DNA from: Actinomadura opuntiae
GTDB lineage: Bacteria; Actinomycetota; Actinomycetes; Streptosporangiales; Streptosporangiaceae
Reading direction: 5' to 3'
NCBI RefSeq assembly: GCF_030283205.1
Contig: NZ_JASNWF010000004.1
Coordinates: 434,001-498,000 of the forward strand
DNA: 64,000 nucleotides
Shown here: in pieces, positions 53,052 through 62,707 of the stretch
Layout: the number at the start of each line of letters is the position of its first letter
How positions within the stretch are numbered: the first letter of the stretch is position 1
The notes under the pieces: model-generated
The model's database searches: none
What the model was told of the DNA's origin: nothing
Seen by the model: the letters and a program-made list of their open reading frames with translations, nothing else
Translations under genes and position numbers: made by a program

Positions 53052-54617
53052 TCAGTGGAAGAAGTGCCTGGTGCCGGTGAAGTACATCGTGACGCCGGCC
53101 TTGGTCGCGGTCTCGATGGCCAGCTCGTCGCGGATCGAGCCGCCAGGCTGGACGACGGCCTTCACGCCCGCCTCGATCAGCACTTGCAGACCGTCGGGGA
53201 ACGGGAAGAACGCGTCGGACGCGGCGACCGAGCCGCGCGCCCGCTCCTCGCCCGCCCGCGCCACCGCCAGGCGCGCGGAGTCGACCCGGTTGACCTGGCC
53301 CATGCCGATGCCGACGGTGGCGCCGCCGGAGGCCAGCAGGATCGCGTTGGACTTGACGGCGCGCACGGCCCGCCACGCGAACGCCAGGTCGCGCAGGGTG
53401 TCCTCGTCGGCGGCGTCGCCGCACTTGAGCTCCCAGCCGGACGGGTCGTCGCCGGGCGCGTCGATGCCGTCGACGGTCTGCACGAGCAGCCCGCCGTCGA
53501 TCCGCCGGGACTCGGTGGCGCCGCCGGGGGCGTCCGGGCAGATCAGCAGCCGGGTGTTCTTGAACCGGTCCTTCAGCACGGCGACGGCCTCGTCGTCGAA
53601 GGACGGCGCGGCGACGACCTCGGCGAAGCTGCCGGTGACCAGCCGGGCCATCGCGGCGGTGACCGGCCGGTTCACCGCGATGACGCCGCCGTAGGCGGAC
53701 GTCGGGTCGCATTCGAGGGCCTTGCGGTAGGCCTCGGCGGCGTCGGCGCCGACCGCGATGCCGCACGGGTTCGCGTGCTTGATGATCGCGACGCAGGGGT
53801 CGGTGAAGTCGTGGGCGGCGCGGCGGGCGGCGTCGGTGTCCACGTAGTTGTTGTAGGACATCTCCTTGCCGTAGATCTGCTCGGCGCCCGCGAGGCCCGT
53901 CTCGCCCGGCACCCGGTACAGGGCGGCGCGCTGGTGCGGGTTCTCGCCGTACCGCAGGGTGTTCGACCGCTGCCACGTCGCGCCGATGAAGTCGGGCCAC
54001 TGGGTCTCGGCGGCCTGCTCGTCGGGCGCGTACTCGCTGGCGAACCAGGACGCCACGGCCACGTCGTAGGACGCGGTGTGCGCGTAGGCGAGGGCGGCGA
54101 GGCGGCGGCGCTGCTCGATCGTGAACCCGCCGGCCTTCACCGCGTCCAGGACGTCCCCGTACGCGGACGGGTCGACGACCACGGCGACGGACGCGTGGTT
54201 CTTCGCGGCGGCGCGGACCATCGTCGGGCCGCCGATGTCGATCTGCTCGACGCACTCGTCGGGCCCGGCGCCGGACGCGACCGTCGCGGCGAACGGGTAC
54301 AGGTTCACCACGGCCAGGTCGAACGGCTCGACGTGCAGGTCGTCGAGCTGCTGGAGGTGGTCCTCCTTGCGCCGGTCGGCGAGCAGGCCCGCGTGCACCT
54401 TCGGGTGCAGGGTCTTGACCCGGCCGTCCAGGCACTCGGGGAACCCGGTGAGCTTCTCCACCTTCATCACCGGCACGCCGGCGGCGGAGATCCGGCCCGC
54501 CGTCGACCCGGTGGAGACGATCTCCACCCCGGCCTCGTGCAGGCCCCGGGCCAGCTCCTCCAGCCCGGTCTTGTCGTACACGCTGATCAGTGCGCGCTTG
54601 ATCGCCACCCGACTCAC
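53052..54617 (-). CDS. purH: Bifunctional AICAR transformylase / IMP cyclohydrolase
   Basis: The 521-residue enzyme performs the last two steps of IMP synthesis. The N-terminal cyclohydrolase begins [19 protein letters not shown] and has [31 protein letters not shown] and [16 protein letters not shown]. The C-terminal transformylase has [38 protein letters not shown] and, at the end, [23 protein letters not shown] at 54617 overlaps the purN stop (GTGA), behind GGGGAG. Its substrate AICAR (ZMP) is the ligand sensed by the riboswitch on folD. Confidence 0.97.
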   Translation of the reverse strand: MSRVAIKRALISVYDKTGLEELARGLHEAGVEIVSTGSTAGRISAAGVPVMKVEKLTGFPECLDGRVKTLHPKVHAGLLADRRKEDHLQQLDDLHVEPFDLAVVNLYPFAATVASGAGPDECVEQIDIGGPTMVRAAAKNHASVAVVVDPSAYGDVLDAVKAGGFTIEQRRRLAALAYAHTASYDVAVASWFASEYAPDEQAAETQWPDFIGATWQRSNTLRYGENPHQRAALYRVPGETGLAGAEQIYGKEMSYNNYVDTDAARRAAHDFTDPCVAIIKHANPCGIAVGADAAEAYRKALECDPTSAYGGVIAVNRPVTAAMARLVTGSFAEVVAAPSFDDEAVAVLKDRFKNTRLLICPDAPGGATESRRIDGGLLVQTVDGIDAPGDDPSGWELKCGDAADEDTLRDLAFAWRAVRAVKSNAILLASGGATVGIGMGQVNRVDSARLAVARAGEERARGSVAASDAFFPFPDGLQVLIEAGVKAVVQPGGSIRDELAIETATKAGVTMYFTGTRHFFH

Positions 54618-55318
54618 CGGCCGAGCTCCCCTCGTTCCGTCTGACCTGGACTGCCGGACGTTCCGCCGTCCGGCGCGGCGCCGCCGGACGTGCCGTCGCC
54701 GCAGGTTCTGCACTTCATCGAGACCCGCCGCCCCCGCGTGGTCCAGCCGTCGCGGGCCAGCCGTCCGACGACGTCGACCAGGAGCCGGCGCTCCACCTGC
54801 TTGATGCGCTCGTGCAGGGAGTCCTCGTCGTCATGCCAGCCCACGGGGACGGTCTCCTGGGCGATGACGGGTCCGGTGTCCACGCCTTCGTCGACGAAGT
54901 GAACCGTACAGCCCGTGACCTTGACCCCGTACGCCAGGGCGTCCCGTACCGCGTGCGCGCCGGGGAACGAGGGCAGCAGCGCGGGGTGGGTGTTGACGAT
55001 GCGGCCGCCGAACCGGGCCAGCACCTCCGGGCCGAGGATCTTCATGAACCCGGCGGACACCACCAGGTCGGGCTCGTGCTCGGCGATCGCGGCGGCGAGC
55101 GCCCCGTCCCACGCGGCGCGGGACGGGAAGTCGGGGATGCGGAGGGTGAAGGTGGGCAGCCCCGCGCGCTCGGCGCGCTCGGTGCCGCCGATCCCGTCGC
55201 GGTCGGCGCCCACGGCCACCACTTTCGCCCCGTAGGCTGGATCTGCGCAGGCGTCGAGCAGCGCTTGTAGGTTGGTCCCCGCGCCGGAGACGAGGACGAC
55301 GAGCCGGGCGGACACCAT
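54614..55318 (-). CDS. purN: Phosphoribosylglycinamide formyltransferase
   Basis: The 234-residue enzyme formylates GAR using 10-formyl-[19 protein letters not shown] opens it, [15 protein letters not shown] carries the catalytic His, and [17 protein letters not shown] the catalytic Asp. It ends in an unusual Gly/Ser/Thr-rich tail of about 30 residues with a CRTC pair, not part of the usual fold. GGGAG precedes the ATG closely; a GTG one codon later is equally possible. It overlaps purH by 4 bp. Confidence 0.95.
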   Translation of the reverse strand: MVSARLVVLVSGAGTNLQALLDACADPAYGAKVVAVGADRDGIGGTERAERAGLPTFTLRIPDFPSRAAWDGALAAAIAEHEPDLVVSAGFMKILGPEVLARFGGRIVNTHPALLPSFPGAHAVRDALAYGVKVTGCTVHFVDEGVDTGPVIAQETVPVGWHDDEDSLHERIKQVERRLLVDVVGRLARDGWTTRGRRVSMKCRTCGDGTSGGAAPDGGTSGSPGQTERGELGR

Positions 55319-55424
55319 GACTCCCTTGTGGACGGTGGGGTGGACGGTGGGGTTGTCGGCATTCGGCACGAAGCCTATCGGCCCTGTTCGGCGCGGTTGA
55401 ATCCACGGTTGGGAGGAAGCGGAC

Positions 55425-55913
55425 GTGAGCGAGCAGCCGGGACGCCCGGCGCATCCCGTCGAGCAGGGGCGGGATCCGGCGGGGCCGCCCCCGGGCACTC
55501 CCCTGGGCCCTCCGCCGGGGCCGCCACCGGTCGAGCGGACCGGGTGGCGGGCCCTGTGGCTCGGCATCGTCGCCCTGCTGACCTCGGTGTTCTTCTACCC
55601 GCTGGGGCTGGTGCTGGGCGTCGCCGCGCTGGTCATCGGGATCAGGGCGCGGCGCCGGGCGCGGGCGGCGCGCGGCGCGGCCCCGGGCGCGGTGCCGGGC
55701 ATCGTGCTCGGCTCGGTCGGGCTGGTGTTCTCCGCGCTGTCGGTCGCGCTCACGGTGTTCCTGTGGCCGGAGCTGAGCGGGTACCAGGAGTGCCTGGGGG
55801 CCGCCAACACCGGCACCGACAAGACGGCCTGCAAGCACGAGTACTACCCGAAGATCGAGAAGAAGCTCGACCTTCCCGCGGGCAGCATGGACAAGTACGG
55901 CGACCTGCTCTGA
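55425..55913 (+). CDS. Small membrane protein with Pro-rich N-terminus
   Basis: The 162-residue protein has a disordered Pro/Gly-rich start (about 1-38), two hydrophobic helical regions (LWLGIVALLTSVFFYPLGLV continuing to about 73, and GIVLGSVGLVFSALSVALTV), and a C-terminal extracytoplasmic segment with two Cys (YQECLG, ACKHEYYP). It resembles DUF4190-type membrane proteins and occupies the position of Rv0954 next to perM/purN in mycobacteria. GTG follows GGGAGGAAG. Function is unknown. Confidence 0.8.
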   Translation: MSEQPGRPAHPVEQGRDPAGPPPGTPLGPPPGPPPVERTGWRALWLGIVALLTSVFFYPLGLVLGVAALVIGIRARRRARAARGAAPGAVPGIVLGSVGLVFSALSVALTVFLWPELSGYQECLGAANTGTDKTACKHEYYPKIEKKLDLPAGSMDKYGDLL

Positions 55914-55943
55914 CGCACTCGCCGCACTGACCTGCTCGCGGGC

Positions 55944-57779
55944 CTACTCGCGGGGCTCGTCGCGCAGCACGTAGATGGCGCCGCCGCGGTTCTCGGTGCG
56001 CTCGGGGTCCTCGCGCGGCGGCGGCACGGGATCGGGCTCGGGGTCCTCGAGGATGTGGCCTTCGAGGACGACCTTGCCGTCCCGCTCGTCCAGCTCGTTC
56101 GGCTCGTTGGGCTCGGCCGGCCGGGGTTCCGCCGGCTCGGGGTCCGCGGGCTCGGGCTCGACGGGCTCGGGCGCCGGCTCGTCGGCGATCAGCTCCGGCA
56201 GCGGGTCGGCGGCCCGGCCGCGAGCGCGCGGCCTTCGCGGCGCCAGCACCGGCTCGGCCTCCTCGAACTCCAGCGGGTCGGGCACGTAGGGCGACGGGCG
56301 CGAGACCGGCGGCTCCTCGACCGCGACCGGCGGCTCGTCCGGGACGGGCGCCGGCTGCGGGACCGCAGCCTCCGGCAACCGGGCCGCGGGCCGCCGCGCC
56401 TTGCGCTTCTTTCGCTTCTTCGGACGCGGCGGCGCCTCCTCGCCCTCCGGCCGCCGCATGATCCGCCAGTTCGCCGCCCACGCCGCGATCGCCGCGGAGA
56501 TCCCCACCTCCAGCGCCGCCAGCAGCCCGACCTGCCACGCCGACGGGCCGACCGTCGCCATCCGCCCGCCGCCCAGCGGGCCGCCCGACAGCGCCGCCAG
56601 CAGCGCCACGACGGCGCCGGTCAGCGCCCCGGACACGAACCCCCACAGCGGCGCCGCCTCCGAGGTGGCGCTCGGCATCGTCCGGATCGTCAGGACGCCG
56701 CCGACCGCGCCCGCCGCGAACGGCGCCGCCAGCGCCAGCAGCGACACGGCGGGCGCCGGGCCGGCCTCGGGCAGCGCCGCCAGCGGCGGGAACGCCGGGA
56801 CCGAGTCCAGGAACACCCCGGTCGGCGACACGCTCGTCCCGGCGCCGACCGCGAACCCCGGCCCGACCGCGTACGCGACGCCCCAGATCACCGCGTTCGG
56901 CAGGAACGCCAGCTCGACCATCAGCAGCAGGACGCCGCCGACGATGCCGGGCGCGAGCAGGTCGTACAGTCGGTCGGACTCGGACATGTGCATGGCCAGC
57001 GACCCGCCGACCAGCACCGCGCCCGCCGCCAGCAGCACCGCCACCGACCCGGCGACCCCGATCACCAGCGACCTCGGGCGGTCCGGCAGCAGCCGCAGCA
57101 GCGCGCCGAGCCCGGACCGGACCCGCCGCCCGCGCGCCTCCGCCGCCACCTGCGCCGCCACCACGGCCCGCGCGGCGCCCAGCCCGCCCGCGATGACCGC
57201 GACGAGGAGGCAGCCGACGAACGCCTGCCAGGCCGACGGATGCACCTCCGGCGCGGACGCGGCCAGCGCCAGCAGCACGGCCAGCAGCGCGTACGGGACG
57301 GCCAGCGCCGCCGCCACGTGCACCACCGCGATCCGGGGCCGTGCCGGCAGCCCGACGCCGCGGATCATCCACGCGCCGCCCCGGTACAGCAGCGCCCCGG
57401 GCAGCACCAGCAGGCCCAGCGGCAGCAGCCCGACCCGCCCGTGCCCGTAGGAGAACCCCGCGTGGTGGGAGACGAGCCAGAAGTTCACGGCCGTCCGGAA
57501 CACCCCGGACAGCCCGTGCCCGAGCGCGGTCCTGGGCGCCGCGACCCAGCCGAGCAGCGTCACGGTCGTCAGCACCGTGAGCCCGATCCCCACGCACCAC
57601 AGCGACGCGACCAGGCCCGTCACGTACAGCGGCCGCCCGTTGCCCGGCGCGGGCGCGGGCCGCGGCTTCGCGGGCCCGCGCCGGGCCGCCTCGCGCGGCC
57701 CGCGCGGCGTCCCGGCGGCGCCCCTGGCCGCCTGCGTGGTCACGCGCTGTCCCCGGCTCACGTCGCTCACGCGCACCAT
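55944..57779 (-). CDS. perM: PerM-like (DUF6350) multi-spanning membrane protein
   Basis: The 611-residue protein has about 10-11 transmembrane helices in residues 50-435 (for example LYVTGLVASLWCVGIGLTVL and VGLLPLGLLVLPGALLYRGG). A cytoplasmic tail of about 170 residues follows, very rich in Pro, Glu and Asp (PEPVEPEPADPEPAEPRPAE). This layout and its place next to purN match PerM (Rv0955), a membrane protein affecting cell division in M. tuberculosis. It is transcribed toward sucD but separated from it by a terminator. The start could also be the GTG one codon later. Confidence 0.85.
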   Translation of the reverse strand: MVRVSDVSRGQRVTTQAARGAAGTPRGPREAARRGPAKPRPAPAPGNGRPLYVTGLVASLWCVGIGLTVLTTVTLLGWVAAPRTALGHGLSGVFRTAVNFWLVSHHAGFSYGHGRVGLLPLGLLVLPGALLYRGGAWMIRGVGLPARPRIAVVHVAAALAVPYALLAVLLALAASAPEVHPSAWQAFVGCLLVAVIAGGLGAARAVVAAQVAAEARGRRVRSGLGALLRLLPDRPRSLVIGVAGSVAVLLAAGAVLVGGSLAMHMSESDRLYDLLAPGIVGGVLLLMVELAFLPNAVIWGVAYAVGPGFAVGAGTSVSPTGVFLDSVPAFPPLAALPEAGPAPAVSLLALAAPFAAGAVGGVLTIRTMPSATSEAAPLWGFVSGALTGAVVALLAALSGGPLGGGRMATVGPSAWQVGLLAALEVGISAAIAAWAANWRIMRRPEGEEAPPRPKKRKKRKARRPAARLPEAAVPQPAPVPDEPPVAVEEPPVSRPSPYVPDPLEFEEAEPVLAPRRPRARGRAADPLPELIADEPAPEPVEPEPADPEPAEPRPAEPNEPNELDERDGKVVLEGHILEDPEPDPVPPPREDPERTENRGGAIYVLRDEPRE

Positions 57780-57880
57780 GCTGGCACCACGCGCGCCGCG
57801 CGTTCCGCGTGTCGCCCGGCGTGTCGCCTTTGTCGGTCCGATGCCCGGCCCGCCCGCACGACGAAAGACGCCCGGACGAC

Positions 57881-57921
57881 GAAAGACGCCCGGGCCGCGC
57901 GGGGCGGCTCGGGCGTCTTTC
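57881..57921 (-). terminator. Terminator after sucCD with a duplicated arm
   Basis: GAAAGACGCCCG (57881-57892) and CGGGCGTCTTTC (57910-57921) form a 12-bp stem with a 17-nt loop; on both strands the stem ends in an A/T-run. The left arm lies in the second of two perfect tandem 18-bp copies (57858-57875 and 57876-57893), so the right arm can pair with either. Confidence 0.8.
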
Positions 57922-57939
57922 GGTGCCTGATCGGGGCGA

Positions 57940-58833
57940 TCAGAGGTTCTTCATGATCTCCCGCATCAGGACGGCGGTCTCGCTCGGAGTCTTGCCGACG
58001 CGGACGCCGACCTTCTCCAGGGCCTCCTTCTTCGCCTGCGCGGTGCCGGCGGAGCCGGACACGATCGCGCCGGCGTGGCCCATCGTCTTGCCCTCGGGCG
58101 CGGTGAACCCGGCGACGTAGCCGACGACCGGCTTCGTGACGTTCTTCTCGATGTAGGCGGCGGCGCGCTCCTCGGCGTCGCCCCCGATCTCACCGATCAT
58201 CACGATGGCGTCGGTCTCCGGGTCGTCCTGGAACGCCTTGAGGGCGTCGATGTGCGTGGTCCCGATGATCGGGTCGCCGCCGATGCCGACGCAGGTGGAG
58301 AAGCCGATGTCGCGCAGCTCGTACATCATCTGGTACGTCAGCGTGCCCGACTTCGACACCAGGCCGATGCGGCCGGGGGTGGTGATGTCGGCCGGGATGA
58401 TGCCGGCGTTGGACTTGCCGGGCGAGGCGATGCCGGGGCAGTTCGGCCCGATGATCCGGGTCCTGTTGCCCTTGGACTCGGCGTACGCCCAGAAGTAGGC
58501 GGTGTCGTGCACCGGGATGCCCTCGGTGATGACGACGCAGAGCGGGATCCCGGCGTCGATCGCCTCGACGACGGCGTCCTTGGTGAACTTCGGCGGGACG
58601 AACACGACCGACACGTCCGCGCCGGTCTCCTGCATCGCCTCCTTGACGGTGCCGAAGACGGGCAGCTCGGTGCCGTCGAAGTCCACGGTCGTGCCGGCCT
58701 TGCGGGCGTTCACGCCGCCGACGACCTTGGAGCCGGCGGCCAGCATGCGGCGGCCGTGCTTGGAGCCCTCGGAGCCGGTGATGCCCTGGACGATGATCTT
58801 GCTGTTGTCGGTGAGCCAGATGGCCATTGTCAT
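57940..58833 (-). CDS. sucD: Succinyl-CoA synthetase alpha subunit
   Basis: The 297-residue subunit carries the CoA site and the phosphohistidine. [20 protein letters not shown] opens it, [20 protein letters not shown] and [20 protein letters not shown] follow, and [20 protein letters not shown] contains the active His. The ATG at 58833 overlaps the sucC stop (ATGA); a second in-frame ATG lies two codons later. With sucC it converts succinyl-CoA to succinate with nucleotide triphosphate formation. Confidence 0.96.
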   Translation of the reverse strand: MTMAIWLTDNSKIIVQGITGSEGSKHGRRMLAAGSKVVGGVNARKAGTTVDFDGTELPVFGTVKEAMQETGADVSVVFVPPKFTKDAVVEAIDAGIPLCVVITEGIPVHDTAYFWAYAESKGNRTRIIGPNCPGIASPGKSNAGIIPADITTPGRIGLVSKSGTLTYQMMYELRDIGFSTCVGIGGDPIIGTTHIDALKAFQDDPETDAIVMIGEIGGDAEERAAAYIEKNVTKPVVGYVAGFTAPEGKTMGHAGAIVSGSAGTAQAKKEALEKVGVRVGKTPSETAVLMREIMKNL

Positions 58834-60008
58834 GCACCTGCCGCGGCGAGTTCGGCGGCACGCTTGGCCGCGTCGTCCATGGTGTCGACCTGCTGGACGC
58901 CGTTCAGCCCGGCGTCGGTCAGGATCTTGCGTCCGAGCTCGGCGTTGTTGCCGTCCAGGCGGACCACCAGCGGACGGTCGACGGCCTCGCCGCGCTCGGC
59001 GAGCAGCTTGTAGGCCGAGACGATGCCGTTGGCGACGGCGTCGCAGGCGGTGATGCCGCCGAAGACGTTGACGAACACCGACTTGACGTCGGCGTCCGAC
59101 AGCACGATCTCCAGGCCGTTCGCCATCACCTCGGCGGACGCGCCGCCGCCGATGTCGAGGAAGTTCGCGGGCTTCTGGCCGCCGAACTCCTCGCCGGCGT
59201 AGGCGACCACGTCCAGGGTGGACATGACCAGGCCCGCGCCGTTGCCGATGATGCCGACGGAGCCGTCGAGCTTGACGTAGTTGAGGTCCTTGGCCTTCGC
59301 CGCCGCCTCCAGCGGGTCGGCCGCGGCCTTGTCCTCGAGCCTGTCGTGCTCCTGGCGGAACCCGGCGTTGTCGTCGAGGGAGACCTTGCCGTCCAGCGCC
59401 TTCACCTGGCCGTCGGCGGTGAGGATCATCGGGTTGACCTCGACCAGCGTGGCGTCCTCGTCGGTGAACACCGCCCACAGCCGCTCGATCAGCTCGGCGG
59501 CGCCGTCGAGCGCCTCCTCGGGCAGCCGGCCCTGCTCGGCGATCTCGCGGGCCTTGGCCCGGTCCACGCCGTCCAGCGGGGAGAGCGGCACCATCGCCAG
59601 GCGGTCGTGCGGGACCTCCTCGATCTCCACCCCGCCCTCGACCGAGCAGATGGACAGGAAGGTGCGGTTCGCGCGGTCGAGCAGGAAGGAGAAGTAGAAC
59701 TCCTTCGCGATCGCCGAGCCCTCCTCGACCAGGACCTTGTGGACCGTGTGGCCCTTGATGTCCATGCCGAGGATCCGGCCGGCGAGCGTCTGCGCCTCCT
59801 CGGCCGAGTCGGCCAGCTTGACGCCGCCGGCCTTGCCGCGGCCGCCGGTCTTCACCTGGGCCTTGACGACGACCTTCTTGCTGCCGGCGGAGAACAGCTC
59901 CTCCGCGATGGCACGGGCTTCCTGGGGAGTATGGGCGACCTTGCCGGTGGGCACCGGTACCCCGTACTCGGCGAAGAGTTCCTTCGCCTGATGTTCGAAC
60001 AGGTCCAC
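58830..60008 (-). CDS. sucC: Succinyl-CoA synthetase beta subunit
   Basis: The 392-residue ATP-grasp subunit binds the nucleotide. [20 protein letters not shown] is the N-terminal signature, [19 protein letters not shown] the phosphate loop, [20 protein letters not shown] the metal site, and [17 protein letters not shown] the C-terminal CoA-ligase signature. GTG at 60008 is 8 nt after AAAGGA. Upstream, TAGGCT at 60108-60113 is a candidate -10. It is coupled to sucD. Confidence 0.96.
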   Translation of the reverse strand: MDLFEHQAKELFAEYGVPVPTGKVAHTPQEARAIAEELFSAGSKKVVVKAQVKTGGRGKAGGVKLADSAEEAQTLAGRILGMDIKGHTVHKVLVEEGSAIAKEFYFSFLLDRANRTFLSICSVEGGVEIEEVPHDRLAMVPLSPLDGVDRAKAREIAEQGRLPEEALDGAAELIERLWAVFTDEDATLVEVNPMILTADGQVKALDGKVSLDDNAGFRQEHDRLEDKAAADPLEAAAKAKDLNYVKLDGSVGIIGNGAGLVMSTLDVVAYAGEEFGGQKPANFLDIGGGASAEVMANGLEIVLSDADVKSVFVNVFGGITACDAVANGIVSAYKLLAERGEAVDRPLVVRLDGNNAELGRKILTDAGLNGVQQVDTMDDAAKRAAELAAAGA

Positions 60009-60275
60009 GAGGGCGTCCTTTAACGGATCGACAGCCAGATGACCACGCGAGTGGGGGTACACGGGTGTCCGTGCGGCCGGCACTCCGCGGTCCGCTCCGT
60101 CGATGCAGCCTAGTCAACCCCGGTCCGTGCTGCCGCCGCCGGGTCCATTTGTCGCGCCGAGTCCGGAAACCGCAGGTGCGGGCGGTGCGGCGGCGGGCGC
60201 GTCCGGCCCCGAGGACGATGAGCCGATTGGCATAGTTTGATGTACTTGAGCGAGGCCAGGGGGGAGACGGGGGCC

Positions 60276-61763
60276 ATGGGGGACGAGCGGGGCGACGCGC
60301 GCACCGCCGTCGTGCCCGCGCCCGCCGGGATCGTCTCCGCCTGGGGCCGCGGCCCGTCCGCGCGCCGCCGCAGGCGCCGGGTCCGCCGCGCCGCCGCGTT
60401 CCTGGTCGTCGCCGCCCTCGTCGCCGTGGCCGGGGCGAACGTGCCGGAGCCGGAGGCGCCCGGCTGGGCGAGCCCCGGCCTGGTCGGCGGCGGCGGGTGG
60501 CCGTTCGCGGGCGTCCCGCTCGACCCGCAGGACGCCGACGGCGCCGCGTACCTGCCCGACAGCTCGGCCGTGAGGCTCGCGGACGGCCGGGTGGAGCTGA
60601 TCCCGTCCGGCGGGGACACCCCGGTCGTGGTCGCGGCGGACGACCCGCGGGTGGCGCAGGCGGTGCGGTCCGACAGCGCGTGGCTGGCGTCCGGCGCCGT
60701 CCCGGAGGGCCCGCCGGACTCGGGCTTCCGGGACATGGCGGCGCGGGCGCTGCTCGACCTGCGGCTGCTCACCCCGCCGAACGGCGCGACGCTGGCGTCC
60801 TGGTACGGGGCGTGGCGGTACTCGTGGCCGCGCGACTCGGCGTTCGCCGCCGCCGCGTTCACCGTGACGCGGCATCCGTCGGAGGCGCGGCGCGTCCTGC
60901 GGTTCCTGGCCCGCGTCCAGACCGGCAACGGGGTGTGGGCCGCGCGGTACAACGCCGACGGGACGGCCGTCACGGACGGCCGGGCGCCGCAACTCGACTC
61001 GCTGGGCTGGGTGCTGTGGGCGAGCTGGCTCTACCGGACGGAAAACCCGGACGCGGGCGAGATGCCGGACCTGTGGCCGATGGTGCGGCGGGCCGCCGAC
61101 CATCTGGCCGGATCGCTGGACGCGGAGGGCCTGCCGCCCGCGTCGTCGGACTACTGGGAACGCGACCACGGGCGCGAGCAGGACCCGCGGCGCCCCACGC
61201 TCGGCGTGGTGGGGCCGGTGCTGGCGGGCCTGCGGTCGGCGGCGGCGCTCGCGCGGGGCTACGGCCGGGCGGGCGAGGCGGCGCGGTGGGGCGCCGCCGC
61301 GCGCCGGGTGTCGGCGGCGCTGGACCGGCAGTTCGCGCCCTACGGCTACCCGCGCTCACCGGTCGAGGACGGGCTGATGGACACGTCGGTGACGTTCATC
61401 GCGCCGCCGTTCGCGCCGGCGGACCCGGCCGTGACCACGGCCGTCGCGGACGCCGAGCGCAGGCAGGCGCTGCCGAACGGGGGCGTGCTGCCGGGCGAGA
61501 AGTGGTCCGGCGATCCCGACGCCGCGTGGACGCCGGAGACCGCGCTGTTCGGGCTGTCGGCCGCGGCGGGCGGGCGCGCGACCGAGGCGATCGGACGGCT
61601 CGGCTGGCTGTCGGCGCACCGGACGTCCCTCGGCGCGCTGCCCGAGAAGGTCGGGCCGTCGGGCCGCCAGGCGGGCGTGGCGCCGCTGGGCTGGACGGAC
61701 TCGCTCGTCCTGCTGACGCTGTCGGCGCTGCGCGACCCGCTGCCGGTCCCACCCGCGCCCTGA
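60276..61763 (+). CDS. Membrane-anchored GH15-like (glucoamylase-fold) protein
   Basis: The 495-residue protein has an Arg-rich cytoplasmic start, one signal-anchor helix (about 38-55; [17 protein letters not shown]) and an external six-hairpin-type domain. Family landmarks are [16 protein letters not shown] (about 180-195), the general-acid region [12 protein letters not shown] (Glu295) and LGALPEKVG (Glu457), matching the WE and LPE catalytic glutamates of GH15 glucoamylases. It may therefore hydrolyse an alpha-glucan or related surface sugar; the substrate is unknown. ATG at 60276 follows GGGGGGAG; an ATG at 60240 is too near the proposed promoter. Confidence 0.75.
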   Translation: MGDERGDARTAVVPAPAGIVSAWGRGPSARRRRRRVRRAAAFLVVAALVAVAGANVPEPEAPGWASPGLVGGGGWPFAGVPLDPQDADGAAYLPDSSAVRLADGRVELIPSGGDTPVVVAADDPRVAQAVRSDSAWLASGAVPEGPPDSGFRDMAARALLDLRLLTPPNGATLASWYGAWRYSWPRDSAFAAAAFTVTRHPSEARRVLRFLARVQTGNGVWAARYNADGTAVTDGRAPQLDSLGWVLWASWLYRTENPDAGEMPDLWPMVRRAADHLAGSLDAEGLPPASSDYWERDHGREQDPRRPTLGVVGPVLAGLRSAAALARGYGRAGEAARWGAAARRVSAALDRQFAPYGYPRSPVEDGLMDTSVTFIAPPFAPADPAVTTAVADAERRQALPNGGVLPGEKWSGDPDAAWTPETALFGLSAAAGGRATEAIGRLGWLSAHRTSLGALPEKVGPSGRQAGVAPLGWTDSLVLLTLSALRDPLPVPPAP

Positions 61764-61775
61764 CGGCCGTTCCGG

Positions 61776-62543
61776 TCAGGTGAAGTACTCGTAGCCCATC
61801 TTGAGCACGAGCGCCGCGACGACGCACAGCAGAACGACCCGGACGAACCCGGCGCCGCGGCGGATCGCCATCCGGGCGCCGAGCTGCGCGCCGACGGCGT
61901 TGCAGGCGGCCATCCCGAGCCCGATCGCCCACAGCACGTGGCCCTGCGCCGCGAACACCACGAGCGCGCCGAGGTTGGTCCCCGCGTTGATGATCTTCGA
62001 GGTGGCGGACGCGTCGACGAAGTCCATGCCGAGCAGCGCGGTGAACGCGATGACCAGGAACGTCCCGGTCCCGGGGCCGACGAGGCCGTCGTAGAAGGCG
62101 ATCGCGACGCCGGGGACCAGGATCGCCGCGGCGACCCGGCGGCGGGTGCGCAGCACCAGGCGGGGGACGCGGCCGAGGTCGGGCTTCAGCACGACCAGCG
62201 CGGCGACGGCGAGCAGCACCACCATGATCAGCGGTTTCAGCACGTCGGAGGAGATCGCCGCCGCGCACAGCGCGCCGCCGGCGGCGCAGCACACCGCCAG
62301 GCCCGCCGCCGGGCCGGCGATCCGCACGTCCGGCTTGGCCTTGCGGGCGTAGGCGATCGCCGCCGAGGTGGTCCCGGCGATCGAGCCGAGCTTGTTGGTG
62401 GCGAGCGCCGTGGCGACCGGCTGGCCGGGGTTGAGCAGGAGCAGCGCGGGCAGCTGGATCAGCCCGCCGCCGCCGACCACCGCGTCGACCCAGCCCGCCG
62501 CGGTGGCGGCGACCAGCATCACAAGCACCTGCTCGGCGTGCAC
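61776..62543 (-). CDS. TauE/SafE-family (TSUP) anion exporter
   Basis: The 255-residue membrane protein has about eight helices in two halves. The first half contains the family hallmark GWVDAVVGGGGLIQLPALLL and ALATNKLGSIAGTTSAAIAY. The second repeats it as FYDGLVGPGTGTFLVIAF and ATSKIINAGTNLGALVVFAA. Members export sulfite, sulfoacetate or other small anions. GTG at 62543 follows GGGAG. It is convergent with the GH15-like gene, 12 bp away. Confidence 0.92.
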   Translation of the reverse strand: MHAEQVLVMLVAATAAGWVDAVVGGGGLIQLPALLLLNPGQPVATALATNKLGSIAGTTSAAIAYARKAKPDVRIAGPAAGLAVCCAAGGALCAAAISSDVLKPLIMVVLLAVAALVVLKPDLGRVPRLVLRTRRRVAAAILVPGVAIAFYDGLVGPGTGTFLVIAFTALLGMDFVDASATSKIINAGTNLGALVVFAAQGHVLWAIGLGMAACNAVGAQLGARMAIRRGAGFVRVVLLCVVAALVLKMGYEYFT

Positions 62544-62707
62544 GGGGGCTCCCGGGGGTAATGGGTGTTCCAGGTATGACCATAACGCCCCGGAACACCC
62601 CGCCCACCATCACGCCCCCGGCGGATGCCGATCCCCTCAGGTGGTCCGCTCGTCCGCGAGCACCGCCCAGACCTCGTCCATGACCGGTGCCGCGACCCGA
62701 ATGCGCT

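Noticed and set aside
55319..55424. A riboswitch before purN
   Set aside because: The 106-bp divergent gap shows no aptamer blocks.
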